Below, in pieces: positions 1 through 6,998 of a DNA stretch of 64,000 bases. Source of the stretch: an uncultured Oscillospiraceae bacterium. GTDB taxonomy: Bacteria > Bacillota > Clostridia > Oscillospirales > Oscillospiraceae. Position numbers and translations under genes: made by a program. The notes beneath the pieces are model-generated. The model was not told the DNA's origin. It searched no databases and saw only the letters and a list, made by a program, of their open reading frames with translations. Location: contig CAKTVW010000001.1 of assembly GCA_934630495.1 (NCBI GenBank), positions 1 to 64,000 on the forward strand, written 5' to 3'. Position 1 is the stretch's first letter. Every line of letters begins with the position of its first letter.

Positions 1-341
1 CGCTTGCAGAAAGCATAGCTCACCGTCGCGAAGTGCGGGATCTCCTCCAGCAGCCCATAGCCCAAAAACCAGCGATATGAGAGCGTATCCTGAATCCTCT
101 GATAGGTTTGCCGCAGTGACGGAATGCCGAACAGGTGCTGAATGAGCACCATCTTGATCAGTACGACCGGATCCGTCCCCGGCCGGCCGTTGTCATGGCA
201 ATAATACGGTTCCAGCCGTTCATATAACCATTCGTAGTCCATGACCTTCTCGATCTTACGCAGCAGATGGTCCTTTGGCACCAGTGCCTCCAAATCTACG
301 ATGATCGCCTCACGCCGTGCGTCTTTTCTCCACCCTTCCAT
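1..341 (-). CDS. IS1182-like transposase, N-terminal fragment (truncated by window edge)
   Basis: 113 codons are visible, starting at the ATG at 341 behind a GGGGGTG ribosome site and reading MEGWRKDARREAIIVDL and on. The stretches YCHDNGRPGTDPVVLIKM and LSYRWFLGYG followed by PHFATVSYAF are typical of the N-terminal DUF772-type domain of IS1182/IS5-superfamily transposases, which precedes the DDE catalytic core. The catalytic part is outside the window, so whether the copy is intact cannot be seen. No frameshift occurs in the visible part. It may supply transposition functions in trans to the short elements with matching ends. Confidence 0.8.
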   Translation of the reverse strand, partial: MEGWRKDARREAIIVDLEALVPKDHLLRKIEKVMDYEWLYERLEPYYCHDNGRPGTDPVVLIKMVLIQHLFGIPSLRQTYQRIQDTLSYRWFLGYGLLEEIPHFATVSYAFCK

Positions 342-407
342 GAAAACACCCCCGTTTCTTTTATTATAGCAGAAACAGGGGCGTTTGGCTAGTTCTTTGA
401 CAGACTG
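1..407 (-). mobile_element. IS1182-like insertion sequence, one end only (continues past left edge)
   Basis: One end of an insertion sequence, running off the left edge. It holds the N-terminal part of a transposase on the minus strand and ends at about 407 with ...TTTGACAGACTG. The same terminal sequence closes three short elements elsewhere in the window (ends at 28329, 43653 and 49645). The end lies directly against the terminator stem-loop of the nfnB gene (410-440). An extended -10 box (TGcTATAAT, 363-368 on the minus strand) could drive the transposase. Family assignment comes from the transposase; the boundary is inferred by comparison with the short elements. Confidence 0.75.
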
Positions 408-446
408 AAACTCCCGGGCTGCTAAAAGCAGCCCGGGAGTCTTTTA
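408..446 (-). terminator. nfnB terminator stem-loop, interrupted by the IS end
   Basis: A 13-bp perfect stem (ACTCCCGGGCTGC / GCAGCCCGGGAGT) with a TAAAA loop lies 22 bases past the nfnB stop. On the minus strand the stem is followed by TTT and then the IS end, so the natural T-tract seems displaced. In three other places in the window, elements with this end are flanked by two copies of the whole stem-loop. A second copy is therefore predicted beyond the left edge. Confidence 0.75.
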
Positions 447-461
447 TGGACAGATATGAAA

Positions 462-1844
462 TTACTTGCGGAAGCTTGCGTCAATCGCGGCAGCGGCCTT
501 TTTACCCGCGCCCATCGCAAGAATGACCGTCGCGGCGCCCGTAACGGCGTCGCCGCCCGCATAGACATTTTCACGGGTGGTCATGTTCTCTTCGTTGACG
601 ATCAGGCCGCCCTTTTTATTCGTCTCCAAGCCGGGCGTGGTAGAGCGGATCAGCGGATTCGGAGAGGTGCCGAGCGCCATAATAACGGTATCAACGGCCA
701 ATTCAAAGGCGCTGTCGGGAATTTCGACCGGACGTCTGCGGCCGGAAGCATCCGGCTCGCCCAGCTCCATGCGGACACACTGCATCGAACCGACGCGTCC
801 GTTGCCGTCGTCCTCGATCTTGACCGGGTTGCACAGCGTGCAAAGCTCGATGCCCTCTTCCTTGGCATGGTGAAGCTCCTCCCGGCGGGCAGGCATTTCG
901 GCTTCGCCGCGGCGGTAGACGATATAAACGTGCTCGGCGCCGAGACGCTTTGCACAGCGCGCGGCGTCCATTGCGACATTGCCGCCGCCGACGACCGCGA
1001 CCGCCTTGGAAACGATCACAGGCGTGTCGCTTTCCTCGTTATAAGCCTTCATCAGATTGATACGGGTCAGGTATTCATTGGCGGACATGACGCCCTTCAG
1101 CGCCTCGCCGGGGATGTGCATAAACATCGGAAGACCTGCGCCGGAGCCGACGAACACGGCCTTGAAGCCCATCTCAAACAGCTCGTCGATCGACAGGACC
1201 TTGCCGATGACCATGTTGGTCATGACCTGAACGCCCATGGCCTCGAGCTTCTTCACTTCGTTGGCCACGATCGACTTCGGCAGACGGAACTCGGGAATGC
1301 CGTATACCAGCACGCCGCCGGCAGTATGCAGCGCCTCAAAGATCGACACCTCATAGCCCTTCTTGGCAAGCTCGCTTGCGCAGGTCAGGCCGGACGGGCC
1401 GGAGCCGACCACGGCGATCTTGATTCCGTTGCTTTCGGGCTTTTCCGGCATTTTATTCACATTCTCGCGATACCAGTCGGCAACAAAGCGCTCCAAGCGG
1501 CCGATCGCAACAGGTTCCCCCTTTACGCCGCGGACGCACTTGCTCTCGCACTGGCTTTCCTGCGGACAGACGCGGCCGGACAGCGCCGGGAGCGCGTTGG
1601 TGGAGGTGATGATCTCGTAAGCGGCGGCGAAATCGCCCTCGGCGACCTTCGCGATAAATTCGGGGATGCGGATATTGACCGGACAGCCGCCGACACACTG
1701 CGGCTTCTTGCAGTTGAGGCAGCGCTTTGCTTCCTCGACCGCCATCTCGGCGGTATAGCCGAGAGATACTTCCTTAAAATTCTTATTACGGATATTGGCC
1801 TCCTGCTCCGGCATGGGGGTCTTGGTCAAAGACATATTCGGCAT
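462..1844 (-). CDS. nfnB: NfnB: large subunit of NADH-dependent reduced ferredoxin:NADP+ oxidoreductase (GltA-like)
   Basis: 460 residues, the usual length. The N-terminal part has two cysteine clusters for 4Fe-4S centres (CLNCKKPQC near 42-50 and CPQESQCESKC near 93-103). Then come an FAD-binding GSGPSG motif (about 147) and an NADP(H)-type GGGNVAMD motif (about 286). On its own this looks like the glutamate synthase small subunit. Directly preceded (14 bases) by nfnA, it is better read as NfnB, which with NfnA couples reduced ferredoxin and NADH oxidation to NADP+ reduction in the cytosol by flavin bifurcation. The start at 1844 has GGGAGG eight bases upstream. Confidence 0.88.
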   Translation of the reverse strand: MPNMSLTKTPMPEQEANIRNKNFKEVSLGYTAEMAVEEAKRCLNCKKPQCVGGCPVNIRIPEFIAKVAEGDFAAAYEIITSTNALPALSGRVCPQESQCESKCVRGVKGEPVAIGRLERFVADWYRENVNKMPEKPESNGIKIAVVGSGPSGLTCASELAKKGYEVSIFEALHTAGGVLVYGIPEFRLPKSIVANEVKKLEAMGVQVMTNMVIGKVLSIDELFEMGFKAVFVGSGAGLPMFMHIPGEALKGVMSANEYLTRINLMKAYNEESDTPVIVSKAVAVVGGGNVAMDAARCAKRLGAEHVYIVYRRGEAEMPARREELHHAKEEGIELCTLCNPVKIEDDGNGRVGSMQCVRMELGEPDASGRRRPVEIPDSAFELAVDTVIMALGTSPNPLIRSTTPGLETNKKGGLIVNEENMTTRENVYAGGDAVTGAATVILAMGAGKKAAAAIDASFRK

Positions 1845-1858
1845 ATTCGTTTCCTCCC

Positions 1859-2713
1859 TTACTGGATCAGCGCCTTGCCGATCTTCTCGATACGGCAGAT
1901 GTGTTCCTTTTCATCCGACTGCTCCTGATCGCGATAAACGCCGTTGCGGTTCATCAGCTCGGCAAAATCGACCTTATGGCCGTCAAAATCCGGGCCGTCG
2001 ACACACGCGAACTTCACCTCGCCGCCGACGGTAACGCGGCAGCCGCCGCACATTCCGGTGCCGTCGACCATGATCGGGTTCAGCGAAACGATCGTCTTGA
2101 CGCCGAACGGCTCCGTCGTTTTGCAGACGAACTTCATCATGGGGATCGGGCCGATCGCCAAAACCTCGTCGTATTGATTTCCCTGTTCCAGAAGCTCCTG
2201 GAGCTTGACGGTCACAAAGCCGTGCTCGCCGTAGGAGCCGTCGTCGGTCATGAGGAAGAGTCGGTCACTTGCTGCCTTAAACTCGTCCTCAAGGATAACA
2301 ATGTCCTTATTACGGAAGCCAACGATCACATCGACCTCGCATCCCGCTTCCTTAAATGCCTGTGCAGAGGGAAGCGCAATGGCACAGCCGACACCGCCGC
2401 CGACGACGCAGACGCGCTTGATGCCCTCGGTAGCCGTCGCCTTGCCGAGCGGACCGACAAAATCGTGGATGTAATCGCCTTCCTTGAGCGCGCCCAGCAT
2501 TTTGGTCGAAAGCCCGACCTTCTGGAAGATAATGGTAACGGTCCCCTTTTCGCGGTCGTAACCGGCGATCGTCAGAGGAACACGTTCACCGTATTCATCC
2601 ACGCGGAAAATGATAAACTGACCGGCCTTTGCCTTGCGCGCCACAAACGGCGCTTCGATCTCAAGGAGCGTGACGGCCTCGTTCAGTTCTTTCTTACGAA
2701 CGATTTTGAACAT
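1859..2713 (-). CDS. nfnA: NfnA: small subunit of NADH-dependent reduced ferredoxin:NADP+ oxidoreductase
   Basis: 284 residues; sulfide/dihydroorotate dehydrogenase-type FAD/NAD(P)-binding protein. It has a ferredoxin-reductase beta-barrel (residues 1-95, with RVPLTIAGY for flavin binding), a nucleotide-binding domain opened by VCVVGGGVG (about 101) and a C-terminal 2Fe-2S site (MCGGC about 219-223, then a third Cys in VKFACVDGP). This matches PyrK-like subunits, but no pyrD is nearby and nfnB follows, so NfnA is the best call. The gene is first in a two-gene operon with a clear promoter upstream. Confidence 0.88.
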   Translation of the reverse strand: MFKIVRKKELNEAVTLLEIEAPFVARKAKAGQFIIFRVDEYGERVPLTIAGYDREKGTVTIIFQKVGLSTKMLGALKEGDYIHDFVGPLGKATATEGIKRVCVVGGGVGCAIALPSAQAFKEAGCEVDVIVGFRNKDIVILEDEFKAASDRLFLMTDDGSYGEHGFVTVKLQELLEQGNQYDEVLAIGPIPMMKFVCKTTEPFGVKTIVSLNPIMVDGTGMCGGCRVTVGGEVKFACVDGPDFDGHKVDFAELMNRNGVYRDQEQSDEKEHICRIEKIGKALIQ

Positions 2714-2758
2714 AGTATTCTTCCTTTCCGAGAGCCAGCTCTCGTAAATTCCCAGACC

Positions 2759-2787
2759 ATTATACCAATGCCGCAGAGAGATTTCAA
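2759..2787 (-). promoter_or_regulatory. Promoter of nfnAB
   Basis: TTGAAA (2782-2787), 17-base spacer, TATAAT (2759-2764), with a TG one base before the -10 (extended -10). The -35 overlaps the gluQRS stop codon, so nfnAB can be transcribed on its own. The leader also holds a small GAGAGC/GCTCTC hairpin (about 2731-2744). Confidence 0.7.
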
Positions 2788-3698
2788 CCGAAATCGACCG
2801 ATATCGGGATATTATTTACGGAAATCTTTTCCCAGGAAAACGCCGGTATCAACTCCGACGCGGAGACAGCCGACGGCGCCGCCGTCAGCCCCGCAAGGAA
2901 AGCCAGACGGCCGATGATCTCCTGCGGCGTAAAGCGCTGCCGCAGATGCGCCATATCCAGATCGCGTTCGCGTTTGGACAGCCTGCGGCCGTCGGGCGCC
3001 GTAAGAAGGGGCACATGAAAGAACCTCGGCGCGGTCAGTCCGAGCGCTTCATAGAGCCAAAGCTGCCGCGCCGTAGAGCCAAGCAGGTCACAGCCGCGCA
3101 CGACCTCCGTAACGCCGCCGAACGCATCGTCGCAGACCACCGCAAGCTGGTAGGCAAACACACCGTCCGAACGCCTGACGATAAAATCGCCGCACTGCGT
3201 CGCCAGCTCCTCGCTCACCTCTCCGAAAACGCCGTCGGTAAAGCGGATCGTTCTCTCCGGGACCATAACGCGCCACGCGGGCGAACGGCTCTTTTGCGCG
3301 CGCTGCTCCGCCGTCAGGCCGCGGCAGGTGCCGGGATAGACAAGCTGTCCGTCGGCGGCATGGGGCGCGGAGGCATCGTGCAGCTCGCTTCTGGTGCAGT
3401 AGCAGGGATACGTCGGCAGGCGCAGAAACGCCTGTGTGTAGGCCGCATTCCGCGTGCTTTGCAGCGGCATCTCGGAGTCCCAATCAAGCCCGAGCCAGCG
3501 CAGATCATCGCGAAGCGCCTCGATAAATTCCGTCTTACTGCGCTCCGGGTCGAGGTCCTCAATGCGCAGGAGCATCGTTCCGTCCCGACTGCGCACGGAA
3601 AGCCACGCAAGCAGTGCGGTAAAGACGTTGCCGAGATGCATTCTCCCCGACGGGCTTGGCGCAAAGCGCCCGACGGGCTTTTCGACCTCAGTACGCAA
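2784..3698 (-). CDS. gluQ: Glutamyl-Q tRNA(Asp) synthetase (GluQRS)
   Basis: 304 residues; a shortened glutamyl-tRNA synthetase without an anticodon-binding domain. Such paralogs load glutamate onto queuosine-34 of tRNA(Asp) instead of aminoacylating tRNA(Glu). Visible: FAPSPSGRMHLGN (HIGH-type signature, about 12-24), the zinc-site cysteines in YPCYCTRSE and YPGTCR, and GRRLSKRERDL (KMSKS-type loop, about 236). The likely start is TTG at 3698 with GAGGA eight bases before it; it overlaps the LCP gene by 11 bases on the same strand, suggesting translational coupling. The family is better known from Proteobacteria. Confidence 0.85.
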   Translation of the reverse strand: MRTEVEKPVGRFAPSPSGRMHLGNVFTALLAWLSVRSRDGTMLLRIEDLDPERSKTEFIEALRDDLRWLGLDWDSEMPLQSTRNAAYTQAFLRLPTYPCYCTRSELHDASAPHAADGQLVYPGTCRGLTAEQRAQKSRSPAWRVMVPERTIRFTDGVFGEVSEELATQCGDFIVRRSDGVFAYQLAVVCDDAFGGVTEVVRGCDLLGSTARQLWLYEALGLTAPRFFHVPLLTAPDGRRLSKRERDLDMAHLRQRFTPQEIIGRLAFLAGLTAAPSAVSASELIPAFSWEKISVNNIPISVDFG

Positions 3699-4770
3699 CG
3701 TTCAGGTCCTCAAAGCCGACCGCCCGTTCATAGGGGTTAAAATAGGTGTTTATCAGCTCCAGATAGTCCTGATCGGCGTCGATATAGACATAGAAATCGC
3801 CGAGATAATACGGGATCGTCATCATCTGCATATCCGACGTTCCGCAGAGCACGACCGATTCCGCCAGCCAGAGCAGCGCCGCCTTGTCCAGATCGGTCAG
3901 GGAGTTCTTTTCCAAAAGCGAGAGCGCAGAATAATAATGCAGCGCGTTTTTTGGCGATTTCCATTGCGAGATCGCCTCCATCATAAAATCGCGCTGAACG
4001 CTGACGCGCTGGAGATCGGCCATTGCATAGCCGGAGCGGAAGCGCACCAGTCCCATGGCCTGTTCCCCGTTCAGCCGCTGCTCTCCGGCCTTCAGATCGA
4101 TATGGAGGTCCTGGGACGGATCGTCATAATACATGTCCTGCGGCACGTTGAAGCGAACGCCGCCGAACAGATCGACCAACTCGATAAAAACGTTCAGGTC
4201 GACCAGAATGTAGCCGTCCGGCCGGAAGCCGATGCACTCCCCTACATAGTCCATCAGGGCATCCATTCCCTCCTCACCGCGGCCGTTTGCCGCGTAAGCG
4301 CCGTTGATCTTGTGCGGCTCATAGCGCGAATTGACCTTAGTGTCGCGTGGAATGCTCATCAAACTGATCCGCTTAGCGCTCCGATCGACGCTCAGAAGCA
4401 TCAGCGTATCGGTATGGTCGCCGGATTCATCCGTACCGGCCAAGAGGATCGTAGAGCGATCGTTCCGATGCTCGCCGAGGGACGTGCCCGTCGGCTGCTT
4501 CGGATAAAGCCAAAGCACCGCTCCGCCGAGGAGCGCGGCAGCGAGAACGAGCACCAGCAGCACGGTAAACACCCGCCGCCCGGTGTGCTTCGGCTTCTGG
4601 CAGCGGCCGCCGGGACGATAGCGCACCTGTGCGGCGGGCGGAAGCTTCTTCTCCTCCTGCGGCTCGTCATAGTCGTCCGCATAGCCATCCTGATACAAGC
4701 AGTCGGCAAAGCCCTTTTCATAGGGGTCTTCTTCCGACGCGTCATGCCGAAAACGGTCGTCTCGGTACAT
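3688..4770 (-). CDS. LytR-CpsA-Psr (LCP) family cell-wall glycopolymer transferase
   Basis: 360 residues. A charged, Asp/Glu/Tyr-rich cytoplasmic N-terminus of about 70 residues is followed by one membrane span (VFTVLLVLVLAAALLGGAV). The extracellular LCP domain shows NDRSTILLAGTDESGD, MLLSVDRSAKRISLMSIPRDTKV, HKINGAYA and GLVRFRSGYAMADLQRVSVQ, including the Arg/Asp residues used in pyrophosphate and metal binding. LCP proteins move undecaprenyl-linked glycopolymers onto peptidoglycan. ATG at 4770 is preferred over GTG at 4779, which is too close to its ribosome site. The gene overlaps gluQRS downstream. Confidence 0.88.
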   Translation of the reverse strand: MYRDDRFRHDASEEDPYEKGFADCLYQDGYADDYDEPQEEKKLPPAAQVRYRPGGRCQKPKHTGRRVFTVLLVLVLAAALLGGAVLWLYPKQPTGTSLGEHRNDRSTILLAGTDESGDHTDTLMLLSVDRSAKRISLMSIPRDTKVNSRYEPHKINGAYAANGRGEEGMDALMDYVGECIGFRPDGYILVDLNVFIELVDLFGGVRFNVPQDMYYDDPSQDLHIDLKAGEQRLNGEQAMGLVRFRSGYAMADLQRVSVQRDFMMEAISQWKSPKNALHYYSALSLLEKNSLTDLDKAALLWLAESVVLCGTSDMQMMTIPYYLGDFYVYIDADQDYLELINTYFNPYERAVGFEDLNVAY

Positions 4771-4800
4771 AGCTTTCACCGCCTCTCTGTTTTCGATCTT

Positions 4801-4829
4801 ATTCTACTATATTCGCTTCTTCTTTTCAA
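4801..4829 (-). promoter_or_regulatory. Promoter of the LCP-gluQRS operon
   Basis: TTGAAA (4824-4829), 17-base spacer, TAGAAT (4801-4806) on the minus strand, about 25 bases upstream of the LCP start region. It is divergent from the promoter at 4858-4886. Confidence 0.55.
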
Positions 4830-4857
4830 GTCCTGCGAGTCAAAACACCCGCCACGC

Positions 4858-4886
4858 TTGACATTGCATTTGTCAAAAGATATAAT
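4858..4886 (+). promoter_or_regulatory. Consensus promoter with overlapping inverted-repeat operator
   Basis: Perfect sigma-A match: TTGACA (4858-4863), 17-base spacer, TATAAT (4881-4886). The -35 hexamer is also the left arm of an inverted repeat TTGACA-N7-TGTCAA (4858-4876). A repressor bound there would block RNA polymerase, so this strong promoter is probably controlled. It drives the HprK-like kinase at 4927. Confidence 0.7.
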
Positions 4887-4926
4887 TTTAAACTGAGGAC
4901 ACTGAAAACAAGGGTGGGACGGAATT

Positions 4927-5799
4927 ATGGATTATCAACTGCTGATCTCGGGGTTGCAAATTCGGCTGTGTATGCCGTTTGCCATGCGTCCGCACAAAAG
5001 CCTGCTCCCGTTTCTGTCGGAATCTCCGACGCCCCACTGGGATGTCCGTTATACGATCCTCCCGTCCCCGCAGAAGACGCCTATACCGGCCGATGCGCCG
5101 TGCGTTTTTGTCGACGGACGGATGCAGGTTTTTCATACCGAAAACGGAGACGTGCGCTGCTTTCCGATCTGGGACGCGGATGCGAGAAGCACACGAAATC
5201 CGATTCTCTACCCCGCCGCGCCGAACGACTTTCGCCTCTATTATCCCCCGGAACAGCTCGGCTCGCTCAGAGAACTGGCCGATTTTACAAATTTTTTAGG
5301 GATTGAGACCGTTCTTGCCGGATTCGGCCGCTTTTTGCTTCACAGCTCCGTCGTCCGCCTCCATAACCGTGCGGTCCTCTTTTCCGCCGCGTCAGGCGTC
5401 GGAAAATCGACGCAGGCCGAGCTTTGGAGGAAATGCTTTCAGGCGGAAATTCTGAATGGGGACCGCTCGATCATTGAAGAATCGGACGGAAAATTTATCG
5501 CGCACGGCTCCCCATTTTCCGGTTCCTCGCAGATCTATCGCAACGAGGCCGCAGAGATTCGCTGTATATTTTTATTGGAGCAGGCAGCAAAAAATGAGAT
5601 CGTACCCGTCGCGCAGGCGGATGCTGTCCGCGCACTGTTTCGCGAGTCCGTGGTCGCGCTGTGGGATCAGGCGCAGACGGCGGCAGTCCTCGACGAGCTG
5701 CTCTGCCTGACCGCCTCAGTCCCGGTCCTGCGTCTGCGCTGTCTGCCGAACGAGGCCGCCGCGTCGCTGGCAATGGCCGCCGCCTTCCCGGGCAAGTAA
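4927..5799 (+). CDS. HprK-like serine kinase-type protein (peptide-modification kinase candidate)
   Basis: 290 residues. The N-terminal 115 residues are of unknown type. The C-terminal half resembles the HPr kinase C-terminal domain: LLHSSVV (about 137-143), a P-loop SAASGVGKST (153-162), LNGDRSII, then AHGSPFSGSS. It lacks the HPr kinase N-terminal domain and no ptsH is near, so HPr is unlikely to be its substrate. Related HprK-like kinases are known from ribosomal peptide clusters, including lasso peptide kinases that phosphorylate precursor side chains. It converges on a radical SAM/SPASM gene with a shared terminator and has a relative at 26868-27563. The substrate is unknown; modification of a peptide or surface protein is an inference. 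Confidence 0.7.
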   Translation: MDYQLLISGLQIRLCMPFAMRPHKSLLPFLSESPTPHWDVRYTILPSPQKTPIPADAPCVFVDGRMQVFHTENGDVRCFPIWDADARSTRNPILYPAAPNDFRLYYPPEQLGSLRELADFTNFLGIETVLAGFGRFLLHSSVVRLHNRAVLFSAASGVGKSTQAELWRKCFQAEILNGDRSIIEESDGKFIAHGSPFSGSSQIYRNEAAEIRCIFLLEQAAKNEIVPVAQADAVRALFRESVVALWDQAQTAAVLDELLCLTASVPVLRLRCLPNEAAASLAMAAAFPGK

Positions 5800-5837
5800 A
5801 AACAACTGCTCTCGGTAACACCGAGAGCAGTTGTTTT
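5798..5837. terminator. Bidirectional terminator between HprK-like kinase and radical SAM gene
   Basis: A 17-bp perfect stem (AAAACAACTGCTCTCGG and its complement) with a 5-base loop; T-runs on both strands serve the two convergent genes. Confidence 0.92.
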
Positions 5838-6942
5838 ATTCTTCCGCAAGCGTTTTCAGTGTGCGGATGTACTCCAAGGTCATACGGCAGAGATATTCGG
5901 GACGTTCATGCGTATGTCCCGTTTCGCAGGCGTTGATGGCCGCACAATTCGGGCAGGCACTTTTCATAGTGCAGTCGCCGCAGGCGGCGGGCAGGCGAAG
6001 CCGCTGGGTCGCTTCCGTGATCTGCCGCCACGCTGCCTCGAAACCGATCGCGAGCGGAGCCGCAGACGGCTCGTTCATCATGCCGCAGGGCATCATATCC
6101 CCCTTCCACGAAATCCAGAACTGCGACGCTCCGGCTAGACAACCCAGCGGCGCGCCCGGCACGGCGGCACATTCATCCGTCACTGCCAAATACGGATCCT
6201 CGGACTGCATCTCTGCAAAGCGACGCATTTTCTCGGGCGTCTCCGTGAGCCATTGCGCCTCGGCTGTCAATCTGCCGGCCGTTTCCGGGTCAAAGCGCTC
6301 CATTGCGCACGGTTCGCCGGGACTGCGGCGATGCGGCGGGAAAAGATAGAACGTCGGCTTGACCCGAAGGCCGCGCCGCAGGCCAAATTCGGCGATGCCG
6401 CGCATATCCGCCGCGTTCAGCGGCGTCATCGTCGCGTTCAGGGCGACCAGAATACCAGCTTCGCGCAGTTTATCGATCGCGCGGACCGTCCGATCAAAGC
6501 CAGTGGGGTCACCGCAGAGCGCCGCATAGGTTTCGCGGCTGCTGCCGTAAAGGGTGATATTGATCTGCGCGGGCGGCGATTCCCTGAGCCACGCAATGGC
6601 GCGATCGTCGATCAGCGTCCCGTTGGAATTGATGGAAACTGACAGGCCGAGACGCGTCAGGCCGAGATAGATCTCGCGAAAATCCGTGCGCAGGAACGGT
6701 TCCCCGCCTGTCAACAGCAGGAAAAGCGTACCGTTCTCAACGGCCTGACGGCCCATTTCCAGCCATTGCTCCGCCGTCAGCTCCCTGCCCGCAGCGGTAC
6801 ACTCCTTTTCCGACATGCGGATATAGCACATTTTGCAGTTGAAGTTGCATCGCGGCGTCAATTCAAAGCCACCCGTAACGGGTATACGGCGCGAAGCGGC
6901 ACGAATCGCCATAAGCTGGCGCAGTGGGATATCCTGTCGCAT
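5836..6942 (-). CDS. Radical SAM/SPASM domain enzyme (peptide or protein maturase candidate)
   Basis: 368 residues. The radical SAM motif CNFNCKMC (Cys 32, 36, 39) follows GGFELTPR. GGEPF and NSNGTLI strands lie in the barrel. The C-terminal SPASM region is cysteine-rich (CAAV, GCLAG, MMPCGMM, ACGDCTMKSACPNC, EYLC), enough for auxiliary 4Fe-4S clusters. SPASM enzymes typically make thioether, C-C or epimer modifications on peptides, or activate sulfatases. The start at 6942 has GGAGG seven bases upstream. It sits 56 bases past the GH20 gene on the same strand, behind a terminator-like hairpin, so it may be expressed by readthrough. PqqD-like and HprK-like genes nearby support a peptide-modifying role. 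Confidence 0.82.
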   Translation of the reverse strand: MRQDIPLRQLMAIRAASRRIPVTGGFELTPRCNFNCKMCYIRMSEKECTAAGRELTAEQWLEMGRQAVENGTLFLLLTGGEPFLRTDFREIYLGLTRLGLSVSINSNGTLIDDRAIAWLRESPPAQINITLYGSSRETYAALCGDPTGFDRTVRAIDKLREAGILVALNATMTPLNAADMRGIAEFGLRRGLRVKPTFYLFPPHRRSPGEPCAMERFDPETAGRLTAEAQWLTETPEKMRRFAEMQSEDPYLAVTDECAAVPGAPLGCLAGASQFWISWKGDMMPCGMMNEPSAAPLAIGFEAAWRQITEATQRLRLPAACGDCTMKSACPNCAAINACETGHTHERPEYLCRMTLEYIRTLKTLAEE

Positions 6943-6955
6943 ATAATTCCTCCGT

Positions 6956-6988
6956 TGCAAAACGCGCCCGAACGCATCGGGCGCGTTT
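6956..6988 (-). terminator. Terminator after the GH20 gene
   Basis: An 11-bp perfect stem AAACGCGCCCG/CGGGCGCGTTT with a 7-base loop. Only a short T-run (TTTT then GC) follows on the minus strand, so partial readthrough into the radical SAM gene is plausible. Confidence 0.7.
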
Positions 6989-6998
6989 CTGCGTTATT

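Noticed and set aside
462..1844. Glutamate synthase small subunit (GltD)
   Set aside because: No large glutamate synthase subunit is near and an NfnA gene precedes it; NfnB fits better.
456..1928. 490-codon frame antisense to nfnB
   Set aside because: nfnB is complete and recognisable; the antisense product is Arg/His/Asp-rich noise.
4927..5799. HPr kinase/phosphorylase regulating carbon catabolite repression
   Set aside because: The HprK N-terminal domain is missing and there is no ptsH context; the motif order fits HprK-like kinases of peptide clusters.
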